From positions 434,001-498,000 of the forward strand of contig JANFOE010000579.1 of the NCBI GenBank assembly GCA_025667525.1: a DNA stretch of 64,000 bases, in the 5' to 3' direction. Every line of letters begins with the position of its first letter. Within the stretch, counting starts at the first letter, position 1. This DNA is from Glebionis coronaria (Eukaryota > Streptophyta > Magnoliopsida > Asterales > Asteraceae). Shown piece by piece: positions 1-10,316 of this stretch. Position numbers and translations under genes: made by a program. The notes under the pieces were generated by a model. That model saw nothing but the letters and a program-made list of their open reading frames with translations, ran no database searches and was not told the origin of the DNA.

Positions 1-981
1 TTGAGGATAACTATACCACCAGATGTGACTACCCCACTAAAAGACAAAAGGGAGCGGAGTCTACAACCACGGCCCCTTAAAGGACTACGCGGTCCCTTAT
101 CAATAAGGCACCGCATGTACCAATAAGGAACCGCGCTCAGATATGGCTGTTGGACTTTTGTCCTATAAATAATGGACCATTCTCAGATTTTCTCTTCACC
201 TCTTTTGCACATAAATTTCTAGATTCAAACATACTTCTTAAATCATTCAAATCCTTGATTATCTGGTTGATTACTACTTGTTTAGAAGTTAATCTTTCTC
301 CTCCCATCACTTCCTCTTCAAGTGCACAGAGAAGAACACTTTCATCCTTGAAGTCTTGAGTCTACCTCAAGATCTATTGAAGATCAAGTTATATTCATTC
401 ATTATAGTTGTGTTGTATCGATCCAAGTACTTGTGTTATTTGGAAGTTGTATTGTGAAGATCCAAGTAGTTGTGCTATTTGGTAGTTGTGTTGTGAAGAT
501 CCAAATAGGCTTGTCTATTTGGAAGGTGTGTATGTAGTAGGGTTAATACTTAGTCCTCAAAGTATATTAGTGTAAATTGGTCCTAGCTAAGATTAGGGCT
601 CGACTTTTATCTTAGAGTCGGATATTGGATAAGCGACGTTGTATACGGTTTCTCCACCTTACGGAGTTTGTTAATTAGTGAACTCTCGAGTAAGGAGTAC
701 TCGAGGAGTGGAGTAGGGACGAGGAGTGAGCTTCGTTGCTGAACCACTATAAATCCTTGGTGTTTGGTTTGATTTTTCTTTTCCTTATCTCTTTACATTC
801 ATTATTCATTATTAGTATATACTTGTGATTATTAGTTTAGTTGCACTATCCCTTGTTCATATTGTGTATAAGAAGATTTCACATAACTACTCAAGCCTAA
901 GTTTTTGAAAAGGATTTTTAAAAACCCTCTTTTAACAAGTAAATTTTAAGAAACTATTCAACCCCCCTTCTAGTTTCTACA
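1..981 (+). repeat. 5' LTR (3' part) of a plus-strand Copia element
   Basis: The sequence ends with the LTR terminus CTACA at 981, followed directly by a primer binding site. A TATA box (tcctataaata) lies at 161-171. The block is rich in the motif tccttatcaataagg and shares its last 34 bp, its TATA region and the motif ctcgaggagtggagtaggg with the solo LTR at 35992-38049, so both belong to one LTR family. Imperfect tandem repeats of about 50 bp (gatccaagta...tatttgg) fill 415-530. The LTR starts outside the window, so its length and target-site duplication cannot be seen. Confidence 0.85.
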
Positions 982-982
982 A

Positions 983-996
983 TTGGTATCAGAGCG
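983..996 (+). other. Copia primer binding site (initiator tRNA-Met type)
   Basis: The bases TGGTATCAGAGC directly after the LTR terminus match the standard plant Copia primer binding site complementary to the 3' end of initiator tRNA-Met. This fixes the LTR end at 981 and the element orientation as plus. Confidence 0.9.
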
Positions 997-1078
997 TGGT
1001 TGCTCAAGTGTTTTTAAAATATATTGTATTTTAAAACTTGAATCGATCTGTGGATTTCAACAAGTACCTAGAAGGGCA

Positions 1079-2009
1079 ATCTATGCACAGACCACCTCTT
1101 TTGAAACCGATAGTTTTATTTATTGGAAAAATAGATTTGAGACTTATGTGAAATCAAAAGATTTAGATATTTGACATGTTACTACCAATGGTGACTTTTT
1201 TGCCTTATCAATATAATGAAGTTTCCAAAAAGAAAGAGTTAGTAACTTTTGAAAACTCTAACGATGACACTAAAAACAAACTTGCTAAAATTAATAAGGC
1301 TAAAATGGTGATTTATAATGCTTTACCTAAGAAAGAGTATGAAAGGATTTTCATGTGCAGGACCACTAAAGATATTTGGAATACTCTTTTAGTAACCCAC
1401 CAAGGTAATAGCCAGGTCAAAGAAAGTAAAATCAATCTTCTTGTTCAACAATATGAACAATTTGTCATCTTTGAAGATGAAACTAGTAATAGGGCTTTAA
1501 CTAGATTTAATACCATTATTACTAGTCTAAGATATCTTGATGAAGCTTTTTCTAGCAAGAACAATGTTAGGAAGTTTCTTAGGGCATTACATCCAAAGTG
1601 GAGAGCTAAAGTCACGGCAATTGAAGAATCAAAGGATCTCACTACGTTATCACTTGAGGAACTTATTGGCAATCTAAAAGTTCATGAAATGATAATTTTG
1701 AAGGACACAGAAATGGTAAAAACCAAGAATGAAAGAAAGTCTATAGCCCTTAAAGCCAAGAAGGTGCAAAATGACCATGATAGCTCTTCCTCGAAAAGTG
1801 ATGATGAGGAATATGCTATGGCGGTTAGAATCTTCAAGAAGTTCTTCAAAAGGCGAGGTCAACATGTTAGACCACCTAACAACGACAAGAAGGCAATTTT
1901 CAAAAACTGATTTGTCAAGAATGACAATGGTGATAGGAAATGTTATAGATGCGGTGATCCAAACCACTTCATCGGTGATTGTCCCAAGCCATCTCGCGAC
2001 AAGAATCAC
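1079..2009 (+). pseudogene. gag: Copia gag (decayed)
   Basis: This is the capsid/nucleocapsid gene of the plus-strand Copia element. The frame runs through a UBN2-type gag region (motifs such as KDIWNTLL and [19 protein letters not shown]) into a zinc knuckle CYRCGDPNHFIGDC (C-x2-C-x4-H-x4-C) at about 1941-1985. Breaks visible: an in-frame TGA at about 1172 where Trp is expected, an extra T in the T-run near 1190 that shifts frame, and an in-frame TGA at 1908-1910 just ahead of the zinc knuckle. It cannot be translated as one protein, so the copy is dead. Confidence 0.85.
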
Positions 2010-2451
2010 ATGGCATTCGTTGGTGGTTCATGGAGCGATAGCGGTGAAGAATGTGACGACAACGCTAAAGAAGAGAAATGTCTCAATGATCATTCTTCTA
2101 AAGCGATATGCTTGGGAATAGATTTGGAGCCCGACGAGTGGATTAAGGATATTGGTTGTTTTAAACACATGACGGGTAAACGAAGTTTGTTCTCTACCTA
2201 CAAAGCATATAATGGAGGTAATGCCACTTTCGCTAGTAAGCTACGTGGTAACATCATTGGCAAAGGTATGGTTTCTCTTGACTCCATGTCGATCGAAAAT
2301 GTGGAACACGTAGATAATCTAGGGTTTAATCTTCTAAGTATAAGTCAAATTTGTTTAATAAGTGTAAGGTCATCTTTTCGGAAAATGATAGTGAAATCGT
2401 AAAAGATGGAAGATCATTGGAAAAGGTGTTAGAAAGCATGGGCTTTACGTC
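2010..2451 (+). pseudogene. Copia protease region (decayed)
   Basis: Continues in the gag frame. The aspartic protease motif reads WIKDIGCFKHMTG where Copia proteases normally have D-S-G-(C/A)-(S/T). The catalytic Asp is kept but the following Ser and the later Ser are substituted. The typical downstream motif NLLSISQ is present as NLLSISQICL near 2330-2350. Just after it the frame shifts, so the tail of the track is read out of frame until the integrase frame starts at 2452. Confidence 0.8.
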
Positions 2452-3420
2452 ATGAAGGTCAATAGGAAGTCAAAGGACAACTTATGTCTAGCGAATTTAG
2501 ATGATAGTTTTACTCTTTGGCATAGGAGATTAGATCACGCTAATATGCGTTTAATTCAATCTTTAGTCTCTAAGGATTTGGTAAGACATCTCCTCAAGAT
2601 TAAGTTTGATATTCAATTTTGTGATGCTTGCAAAGTTCGGAAGCAAGTTCACTCAAGTCACAAGGCCAAGAATTTGGTATCGACCTCTCGGTGCCTAGAG
2701 CTCCTAAATATGGATCTTTTTGGACCTTCCGCCATACAGAGTTATGGAGGTAACCTTTATACCCTAGTTTTAGTTGATGACTATTCTAAATTCAATTGGA
2801 CTAGATTTTTGGCTTCTAAGAATGAAGCTTTCGATCATTTTGAAACCTTTAGTCAAAGGATCCAAAATCAACTAGGATGTTCAATTGTCTCTATTAGGAC
2901 GGATCATGGTAGGGAATTTGATAACGAAGTGCAATTTGATGCCTTTTGGGAAGCTCATGGTATTACCCATAACTTCTCGGCTCCTCGCACTCCGCAATCA
3001 AATGGGGTAGTTGAAAGGAAGAATAGGACTACCCAAGAGATGAGTATGACAATGTTAAACAAGCAATCTTTGCCTCAAAAATTTTGGTGCAATGCCGTGG
3101 ACACATCAACCTATATTCTCAACCGAATTCTTATTCGACCTTTTCTAGGAATGACCCCTTATGAGATTCTTAAAGGTAAGAAGCCCTAATTAGAATACTT
3201 TAAGGTGTTTGGAAGCAAGTGCTTCATTCTAAACACTAAATATTACCTTACTAAGTTTGACACAAAGTCGTACGAAGGTATCTTTCTAGGTTATTCTCAA
3301 ACTAGCAAAGCCTACATAGTCCTCAATAGAACCTCGGGTGTAATCGAAGAACCACTCAACGTGACATTTGATGAAACCCATCCTTCATCTAAGACACCAC
3401 CTTTGGTAGACGAGACTTAG
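2452..3420 (+). pseudogene. Copia integrase (GAG-pre-integrase, catalytic core, C-terminal part)
   Basis: The best preserved part of this element. It has the HHCC zinc domain (WHRRLDHAN ... CDACKVRKQVH) and the DDE core with the first Asp in NMDLFGP, the second in RTDHGREF and the catalytic Glu in GVVERKNRT. The C-terminal part (EGIFLGYSQTSKAYIVLNR) follows a TAA at 3187-3189 that breaks the frame between the KGKKP motif and FKVFGSKC. The chromodomain-free Copia order PR-IN-RT is kept. Confidence 0.9.
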
Positions 3421-3758
3421 ATGAATTAGACATAGTTAAATCCAAAGAGGTTAGAAAATTAAGTGTTGAAGACCTTAATGTTGAAAAGGGAGTAAACATT
3501 AGGGATTCTAAGGATCATGCTCTTGATAACGTCATAGGCGACTTAAATCAAAGGACCCTAAGATCTCAAGTCTTAAATCAAAGTAACTTCTTTTGTTTTG
3601 TCTCAATGAACGAACCAAAGAATGTTATAGAAGCTTTGACGGATGAGAGTTGGGTCATCGCTATGCAAGAAGAATTAAATCAATTCATTGCTAATGACGT
3701 TTGGGAACTTGTTCCTCCACCTAGAAGTACTACCATTGAAAGATCCTCTCAAAACTGT
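3421..3758 (+). pseudogene. Copia IN-RT linker and first residues of reverse transcriptase, truncated
   Basis: An acidic linker is followed by EPKNVIEALTDESWVIAMQEELNQF and NDVWELVPPP, the entry motif of Copia reverse transcriptase. Similarity stops near 3755, before any catalytic RT motif. RT, RNase H, polypurine tract and 3' LTR are all missing; the sequence runs straight into a different, duplicated segment. This is a deletion or recombination breakpoint rather than a stop codon. Confidence 0.85.
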
Positions 3759-4131
3759 TTTGCCTTTCATTACATTGACTTTTGCAGTCAAACTTGTGAT
3801 TTTATATAGTAATATCAAAGATGATCCAATTTTGGAACCAATCTAACATATTTCTGCCAATCTTGTATAGAAAATTTACTTTGATGCTAAAATTCTTTGT
3901 CATACTTGATGATATTATCTCGATTTAGAAACGGGAAAGCTGCAAGTTTGACCTCGCGACTTCTCTCATTGTTACTGAATAGAAGATAAATTAACAAATA
4001 TAAGTTTGACCTCGCGACTTCTCTTATTGTTACTGAATACAAGATAAATTAACAAATATACTGTCGTTTAGTTTATATTTTAGTTGATTTACTGAGCTAA
4101 CCTCTTATGGATACCAGATATACATGTACCA
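3759..4131. repeat. Segmental duplicate A (partner at 10317-10625)
   Basis: From the words gcctttc.tacattgacttttgcagtca to agatatac.tgtac this block aligns along its length with 10317-10625, with substitutions and small indels. It contains its own tandem duplication at about 3949-4060 (a 59 bp unit containing gtttgacctcgcgacttctc, twice), which the partner copy lacks. The partner lies beside a relic exon resembling arogenate dehydratase, so both copies may be old intron or flank of that gene. No open reading frame of note. Confidence 0.75.
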
Positions 4132-4261
4132 CCTCATTTGGTAAAATGGAATATCACAGTAATATATGACGTGTCATCAAAGCATGCAAGGTAAATGTCT
4201 AAACATTCATGACCATAAAAAGGAAATACCGGAAACAAACATCGGTAGTCCAAGTAACTCA
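4132..4261. other. Intergenic, no recognised feature
   Basis: Short stretch between the duplicated segment and the decayed end of the minus-strand Copia element. No repeat partner or coding signal recognised. Confidence 0.5.
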
Positions 4262-5110
4262 AACACAAGCAAATATAAGTAGGTGAAGGTATAGGTGTTA
4301 AAGGTTGTATAGAGGATGTAGGTGGAGGTGTAGGTGGTTGTTCACATGTGAAAGTATGTTCAAAATTATGGTTGAAAGGTGTTGGTTCACATGTGAAAGT
4401 GGTGGCAGGAATGTGAGTAGAAGATGTGTGTGAAGGAGTGGAAGACTGCTTATGAAAGGGAAATGTGGATTCATGAAAAGTGACACTTCTGCTAACAAAG
4501 AATTTGTGAGTGAGAATATCATACAGAATGTTTCCTTTCTGTGTTGTAGGGTAGCCAACTAGAACAGATGAAATGGCTCTAGGTGAAAATTTGTCTGAAA
4601 GATGTTGGTGAGCAAAGGTGTGGCAACCAATAGTTTTAAGGTGACTTAGAGTTGGAGGTGTGTGATAAAGTATTTCATAAGGGCTTTTGGTATGAAGGGG
4701 TTTGGAAGGGAGTATGTTGATAAGATATGTGGTTGTAAGAAGACAGTATCCCCAAAAATGAATTGGAAAGTTTGCTTGAAATCTTAGGGATCTGGCTACC
4801 TCAACAAGTTGTTTGTGTTTTCTTTCAACTCTAACATTCTGTTGTGGTGTGTATGGACATGATGTTTGATGAATAATACCATGATGTTGGAAAAAGACAG
4901 TTAATGTTTGGTTTATAAATTATGTACCATTGTCACTCCTTATTGTTTTGATCGATTTGTTGAAATGATTTTTCACATATGAATGAAATGATTTTATTTG
5001 AGATGTAGCATGATGTTTAGATGGTAAGAGAAATGTCCAAGTGGCTCTTGAGTGATTATCAACTATGGTTAAAAAATACTTGCATTTTTTCATGGTTGAG
5101 TGTTTGTATG
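4262..5110 (-). pseudogene. Copia integrase remnant (minus-strand element)
   Basis: Read on the minus strand, this stretch gives a decayed integrase. The C-terminal part is recognisable as KPLHTKSPYEILYHTPPTLS and VGYPTTQKGNILYD, followed by a Ser/Thr/Pro-rich linker that ends near 4262. Stops and frameshifts break the DDE core. RT, RNase H and the 3' LTR are absent, so the element is 3'-truncated. The short minus ORF at 4298-4558 is an out-of-frame shadow of this region. Confidence 0.7.
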
Positions 5111-5114
5111 GACC

Positions 5115-5444
5115 CTAAATGTCCATATGAACAAGATCAAATACATCATTAGCATAAGAGGAACTGTTTGGAAAAGGTAATTTGTGTTGTTTAGCCAAAG
5201 GACAAATTTTGCATTGAAGTTCATCTTTTGTACAACTGATATCCGAAGAAATACACTTTATTTGTTTAAGTACAGAAATGGAAGGATGTCCTAGTCTAGA
5301 ATGCAAGAGACTGGTTTTTGTACAACAAGTATTGAGGGCTTTAGCAGAAGGAGTTGAAGTAGGAGTTGAAGTAGCAGAAGTGGTGGTTGTGTCAGGGAAG
5401 ATGATGTAAAGACCATCACACTGGATACCATGAGCAATCTTCAT
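5115..5444 (-). pseudogene. Copia GAG-pre-integrase domain (minus-strand element)
   Basis: The frame contains GLYIIFPD, then LLHSRLGHPSISVLKQI and CKICPLAKQHKLPFPNSS, the His/Cys zinc-binding region at the N-terminus of Copia integrase, and ends at VHMDI where the catalytic core should begin with the first Asp. A stop at the end of this frame separates it from the core remnant. Confidence 0.85.
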
Positions 5445-5462
5445 GTGGTTCTGGTTAAGGGT

Positions 5463-6107
5463 CTAGAAATAGCATGAAAGTGAGGTAAAAATGGCAGCAA
5501 TGGACATTTTGGTTGCTAATTGACTAACTGAGAGTAAGTTATATGAAAAGGATGGGACATAGAAGACATTAGTGAGGGTTATCTCATTGTTGATTTTCAC
5601 TAACCCACACATTGTGACTTCCACATTTTGGCCATTGGGTAAGGTTATAAGAATAGGTGGATTACAAATGTGTATGTTAAACATGATAATTAAGGATATA
5701 GAAATATGGTCAGTTGCCCTATTGTTCACTACCCAAGCAAGCTTATAGTCTACCATGATAGATGCAATGAATTTATGTCTTCTAATAGAGATGGAATTGA
5801 TGATATCTGTGAGTGGTTTCTTCTGTGTATTTTGTATCATCATCATGACTTGATTTAGTTGATTTTGCAATTGATCCATCCTCATGAAAACAACATCATT
5901 GTCATTGTTTTGTCCTGCTTGAGAAGTTGAGGGCTTGTTTGGATCAAGACCATTGTTCACAGCTGCAGCCACAATCTTTGGTGAAGAAACACTTTTCACA
6001 ACTGGAGGTTTGTATTTCCCATGTAAATGATGACCAACAGGATAGCCCTTAAGCCTGTAACACTCATTGCTACTATGACCTTCCTTATTGCAATTTGTAC
6101 AAATCAT
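5463..6107 (-). pseudogene. Copia gag zinc knuckle and protease (minus-strand element)
   Basis: Starts with the zinc knuckle CTNCNKEGHSSNEC (C-x2-C-x4-H-x4-C), then a Gln-rich coiled stretch and the protease region. The protease active site reads WVVNNRATDHIS: the catalytic Asp of the D-(S/T)-G-A motif is replaced by Asn and Gly by Arg, so this protease is inactive. The NVFYVPSFSYNLLSVSQL motif that closes Copia proteases is intact at the 3' side. Confidence 0.85.
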
Positions 6108-6984
6108 ACCAGGTCTAAAAGAACTTCTTCTTTCTGGTCTAGATCCATTGGTCCTTTGATAGCTAGTTTGTGGTCTAGGGTTGAATAAGATGAAAATGCA
6201 ACCTGTGGTGTAAGTGGTTTTGGCATGATTCCTTCTCTTTGTCTTTCTTCTTGCCTAATCATACCATAAGCCTTAGCTACAGTGGGTAAGGGTTGCATTA
6301 ACAAAATTTGACCCCTAATGTTTGAATAACATTCATCTAACCCCATAAAAAACTGAATCAATCTTTTCCTTTGATCCCTATCACCATTAACTCTACCATT
6401 TTCATAAGTGCAAGAACAAATACACATATATGGGGCTTCCAAAGCATCATGTTCATCCCAATATCCCTTCAGTTTCTGGTAATACACCTCCACATCACGG
6501 TTTTCTTGTTTCAGTTGTGCAATATCCGTAATGATTTGGTAAATTCTATGACATCAAGTTGTGAGTAATGCTCACTTAACTCAGACTATAAAGCAGCAGC
6601 AGTATTAACAAAAGTGAGACTGTTACTTATTTGATCTGAAATGGTGTTTAGGATCCAAGAGATGATCATATCATTGGTTCTTTCCCATAAAGCCCTTGTG
6701 CTTGCTTGAATGCTTGGTTCTGGAAACTCACCAGTGACAATTTTGTATTTATTCCTTGCATTGAGAGCAATCATCATTGATCTTTTCCATGTGCTATAAT
6801 TGTCTGAACCAGTAAGCTTCTTGGAGATCAGAATCATACCAGAATGATCATTGGGATGATGGTAGAGAGGATGATTGGGTGAATTGATATCATTGTCAGG
6901 GTAAATGGTTACATTGTTGCTTGGATTGTCTTGGTTAACAGTTCTATTGGGTTGAGTGTTTTGATGAGAGATTCCAACCGCCAT
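6104..6984 (-). pseudogene. gag: Copia gag (minus-strand element), two frames
   Basis: The N-terminal part starts at 6984 with the Copia-type gag N-domain: NHPLYHHPNDHSGMILISKK followed by LTGSDNYSTWKRSMMIALN. It is interrupted near 6586 and continues at 6493-6104 with UBN2 motifs (KLKGYWDEHDAL, RKRLIQFFMGLDECYSNIRGQ, AYGMIRQEERQR). The break between them and the overlap with the zinc-knuckle frame are frameshift lesions. Start chosen at 6984 because it lies about 240 bp downstream of the primer binding site, as usual for this family. Confidence 0.85.
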
Positions 6985-7220
6985 TAATAGAGTTTGGTTG
7001 AAAGTTAGTTACTATTGCTGGGAAAATTGGTTATTTGGTCAGAAACTTGTGTGAGTGCTTCGTTAAAGATGGATCAAAGTGCGGAAAGATGATGGTGGTG
7101 ATGATGATGATGGTGACTGATTAATGGTGGGTGAAGGAATGTTGTTGTAACAACCTGTAATGGTGATGAAGGAAAGTGGTTGTGAAAACTTTTGAGTTAG
7201 TTACAGGTGATCAGAGTTTA

Positions 7221-7233
7221 GTCTCTGATACCA
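7221..7233 (-). other. Copia primer binding site (minus strand)
   Basis: The minus strand reads TGGTATCAGAGAC, matching the initiator tRNA-Met primer site. It fixes the 5' LTR of this element to the right of 7233. Confidence 0.85.
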
Positions 7234-7470
7234 TAAAGAAGATTACACACAGTTAAGGTGGATAGTGAAATGACTTTCATTATAGTAAAAGTGAATTACA
7301 GAAAGAGAGATGTTGAGTATTTATATACAGAAAATGCTAACTAACTAACTTCTAACAAACTTTTCACATGTGAAAGAAACTATAACTAATACAAAATATT
7401 TCACATGTGAAAGTAACTACAACTTAATTCAAATATTAAACTGGACCAATAGTTCTTGAGACTGTACAAA
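7234..7470 (-). repeat. 5' LTR of the minus-strand Copia element (outer edge uncertain)
   Basis: Lies directly upstream (minus strand) of the primer binding site. A TATA box (ctgtatataaata) sits at about 7318-7330. Two copies of the perfect 14 bp palindrome tttcacatgtgaaa occur inside it; near-identical palindromes occur again at about 4338 and 4383 in the 3' part of the same element. A partner LTR is missing, so the outer edge is set only approximately by the word tgtaca at 7469. Confidence 0.55.
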
Positions 7471-7498
7471 CTTTTGTTGCTTTAGTAGAACCTTTAAT

Positions 7499-7666
7499 AC
7501 GTTTTATAGCGGTCTTAATTCTTACGAGCAAGATTCGTTAAACGCCATCGCGGGTGGTAATTTTTTGTGCAAAACTCCAAAGGATGCTTTATTGAATATC
7601 GTGAATAGATCGAAGATTTTTCAACTCCGAAGCACATCGGATGTTTCCAATGTTAGCTCCGAATGA
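7499..7666 (+). pseudogene. Gypsy gag fragment
   Basis: Plus-strand translation gives FYSGLNSYEQDSLNAIAGG followed by NFLCKTPKDALLNIVNRSK, the distal part of the retrotransposon gag domain of Tat/Athila-type Gypsy elements. It resembles the equivalent FYNGLTFRDRDTINAAAGGTF stretch in the gag at 61841-63034. Only about 55 codons are left before a stop; no LTR or neighbouring gypsy sequence was seen. Confidence 0.75.
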
Positions 7667-7859
7667 GATTGAAAGCGTTGATGCTAAAGTTGATTAATTG
7701 ACCGACGGTTTTACGAGTTTATTGACTGAATTAAAAAAAAAAGCTTTAAAAATTAGGACTCAAAATCTTGAATAATTATTATTTGGGCTCTGGATTTTCA
7801 AAATGTAATGTACTTTGGGCTTCAATATTTACGCCGATATGTATATTGAGAACTCAGTT

Positions 7860-7942
7860 GTTTTTTTATAAAACCCTAAAATTTCTCTCACGTTTTTATT
7901 CTACAAGAGAAAATTAGCAGACGAACGCCTTTGGATTTCAAG
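7860..7942 (+). promoter_or_regulatory. Putative core promoter and first 5'UTR exon of the F-box gene
   Basis: A TATA-like ttataaaa is fused to a telo-box-like AAACCCTAA at about 7866-7880, followed by a pyrimidine-rich stretch typical of plant transcription starts. The leader then runs to a consensus donor AAG|GTAATT at 7942/7943. Confidence 0.5.
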
Positions 7943-8090
7943 GTAATTAAGATTTTTTTTTTCATTGCATTCTTACTTAGATTTTTATTAACTAAAAGGT
8001 TATTATTGTGCATGGTTTAATATTGAAATCATGTCGAAAAAAAGCAGATTTTTTTTACATTGCGTGTTCTTACTTTTTGTTTTTTTATAG
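7943..8090 (+). other. 5'UTR intron of the F-box gene
   Basis: A 148 bp intron is inferred from donor AG|GTAATT at 7943, a T-rich tract and acceptor TTTTTTTATAG at 8090, only 22 bases ahead of the start codon. It contains an upstream ATG that would otherwise extend the reading frame to 8008; splicing removes it, which is why the start at 8113 is preferred. Confidence 0.6.
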
Positions 8091-8112
8091 AACAATCTTA
8101 CATATCTTTGAG

Positions 8113-9657
8113 ATGTCGGACGACAACAGAACTGAGGAAGATGTTCTTCCTGTGGAATTGCTTCATCGTATTCAATCGTTGTTGCCTTTAAATAAAGCCG
8201 CAAACACCTGTATCCTGTCAAAGTCATGGCTACACGCTTGGTATACCATCCCTGTGCTTAGAATAATTGACCCTAATCCGGCTAAATGGTTTTCAACCGA
8301 CGAAAAAGCAACAGAGTTCAATAAGCTCATTCGTGCTACATTCCAAAGGTACCACCAAGACAACATGCCTATCGAGTCTTTTCATCTTCGCATGAACATT
8401 GAAGAAAACTACTTGAGCCTAGAGGACGTCAAAAACTGGATACGACTAGCAGTTTCCAGAAGTTGTCTCAAAGAGTTTTCACTTGATATTGGGTTTTTCC
8501 GTAATGACAGTACTCTTACATTGCCAAATGAGATTTTATCTAGCGAAAACCTACATATAATCAGTGTACAAGCTCAGCGTGGATCCGGTCATCATCTTCA
8601 AATATGTACCAATCCTCCTGTCATCAATTGTGTGTCTTTGCGTATACTGGCCTTATCATTCGTCATCATAACTCCAGACATATTTCATAACTTGTTGTCT
8701 ACGTGTATCTTACTTGAGAAGGTTAAACTTTTGTGGTGTTATGGCTTGAAGAATGTTAAGGTTCAAAACCTTCTTCATCTTAGCGAATTGGAAATTTTAT
8801 CAATAGAAAATGACGATCATTGCGAGATCAATAATGTACCAAGACTTTGCTCTTTTCGTTACCGCCATCTGTATTCCGAGCATATACCATTTCAAATAGA
8901 TTCGCTAGCAAGTTTGACACAATTATGCATTGAGGGTGTGATTATACACAATTCTTTCTTTAAAACAGTTGAATCGAAGTTTTCTGTGCTCGAGAGTCTG
9001 ACCCTTGGAATCGAGTATTGGAAGGATGAAAACATGGCTATCACAAGTGCTTCGCTCAAGTGGTTGACCCTAGAACTGTTTGAAAGCAGGCCGATGATCA
9101 ATGTACAAGTTTATGCTCCAAGATTACTTTCTTTCACCTATACTGGTAATATACCTGGTCTTCTTTTTGGAACCACTGCTCCCAAAAAAGTTAAGCTTTC
9201 TTTAATATTAAGAGAACATTCGGGTACTTCTTTCTTTCTCAACATGCGAAAAATACTCAATTCGTCAAGCAATTTTGACATATACATAAGACATGATAAA
9301 TACAGAGAGGTGCCTTTGAACATTGATGTTGATGATCTCAGAAGAAGGGTGTCGTCTCCGGTTGGGGACGTTAAACTTGCATTTGAACCATGTGTATGGG
9401 GAGATGCACATAAACACGCATGGGAGCAATCGCGATTCTTTGATGCATTATTCTTGATTTGCCATCCGAGTTACATAAGGTCCTCTTCCAAGATAATATT
9501 GCAGATGATGAAAGGGACTACTACTGATCTAAAAGAAGTTCAACGGAAAAATCCTTCGAATGGAAATTGGGAGGCTGTAACAACTTCGGGGGATAGCACT
9601 CTTCGCAGACTCGGTGTTGGCATTTTTGAGCACAAACTAACTTGGTTTCCTCGATAG
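8113..9657 (+). CDS. F-box/LRR-repeat protein
   Basis: Single-exon coding sequence of 514 aa. The N-terminus (about residues 8-50) is an F-box: DVLPVELLHRIQSLLPLN followed by CILSKSWLHAWYTIP. F-boxes of this type bind SKP1/ASK in SCF ubiquitin ligases. The rest is made of degenerate leucine-rich repeats (repeated L..L.L..C patterns around residues 125-330) that would choose the substrate. The C-terminal third resembles F-box/FBD-type proteins, but I do not see a clear FBD signature. An in-frame ORF starts 105 bases further upstream, but that stretch is predicted intron and low-complexity. The frame is intact over 1.5 kb between decayed transposons, so the gene is probably functional. Substrate and expression cannot be read from sequence. 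Confidence 0.85.
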   Translation: MSDDNRTEEDVLPVELLHRIQSLLPLNKAANTCILSKSWLHAWYTIPVLRIIDPNPAKWFSTDEKATEFNKLIRATFQRYHQDNMPIESFHLRMNIEENYLSLEDVKNWIRLAVSRSCLKEFSLDIGFFRNDSTLTLPNEILSSENLHIISVQAQRGSGHHLQICTNPPVINCVSLRILALSFVIITPDIFHNLLSTCILLEKVKLLWCYGLKNVKVQNLLHLSELEILSIENDDHCEINNVPRLCSFRYRHLYSEHIPFQIDSLASLTQLCIEGVIIHNSFFKTVESKFSVLESLTLGIEYWKDENMAITSASLKWLTLELFESRPMINVQVYAPRLLSFTYTGNIPGLLFGTTAPKKVKLSLILREHSGTSFFLNMRKILNSSSNFDIYIRHDKYREVPLNIDVDDLRRRVSSPVGDVKLAFEPCVWGDAHKHAWEQSRFFDALFLICHPSYIRSSSKIILQMMKGTTTDLKEVQRKNPSNGNWEAVTTSGDSTLRRLGVGIFEHKLTWFPR

Positions 9658-10067
9658 AAGTATATTTGCAATATTTTTGTTTAAGCTCCTGTTTTCTCAT
9701 TCTGCTAAACTTTTATTTGGTTTTGATTTGTTAGACATTTACACATAATCAGTTTCCTACGGGCAGGCTAGTTTCAAGTGTTAAGTCTTGAAGACCCGTG
9801 TTTCGCTGAGTTTTTTCTTGGGCCGGTTGGGTTTTTAGTCCGAGACTCCCATCAACACGTGGTTTTATTAATATGATGTAACGTTGTCGTCAAAGACTAA
9901 CATCGACACGTGGACCTTCCCTTGCCCGAGACTCCCATATCCTGGTGCTGATACTTTTCTTCATGAGAAATTAGTTATCGCCACTAAACCACAAACCAAA
10001 AGTATACATACATTATTCAAGATGAATTTATATAACAAAACAAAACCAACCAAAAAAAGCTTACTGT
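9658..10067. other. 3' flank of F-box gene; two G-box motifs
   Basis: No coding signal. The word cgagactcccat occurs twice (about 9841 and 9928), and ACACGTGG G-box cores lie near 9856 and 9907, so a roughly 60-90 bp unit may be duplicated here. A downstream A/T-rich stretch at 9660-9700 could hold the polyadenylation site. Confidence 0.45.
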
Positions 10068-10273
10068 CGTGTTTGTTGTGTTTTCTTCACTTTGGGTGTC
10101 GTCATCGACTACAATCATGACATGATCACTTGCCCTTAGCCTGCTAATGATGGATACTTTGAGATCAATTGATTTAGCTAATTGATCCATCTCAGAGTAT
10201 CTATCATCAAGCTAATGTCAAGTGATAATGTCGTGATTGTAGTCACGGACGACAACCAAAACGAAGAAACAGC
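10068..10273. repeat. Near-perfect 0.2 kb inverted repeat
   Basis: Two arms of about 100 bp (10068-10170 and 10178-10273) are reverse complements with scattered mismatches, meeting at tttagctaa near 10174. Shared words are gtcgtc..cgactacaatca, atcacttg and gatactttgagat. Transcribed, it would fold into one long imperfect hairpin. No flanking target-site duplication recognised. Confidence 0.75.
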
Positions 10274-10316
10274 TATACTTTTGGTTTGTTGCTCAGTTGT
10301 ATCAGGGAACCAAATT

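Noticed and set aside
4298..4558. Minus-strand ORF of 86 codons rich in Leu and His
   Set aside because: Out-of-frame shadow of the Copia integrase linker, whose true frame gives VGYPTTQKGNILYD.
7983..8112. N-terminal extension of the F-box protein from 8008
   Set aside because: The stretch is low-complexity and ends in a strong intron acceptor; the F-box starts just after 8113.
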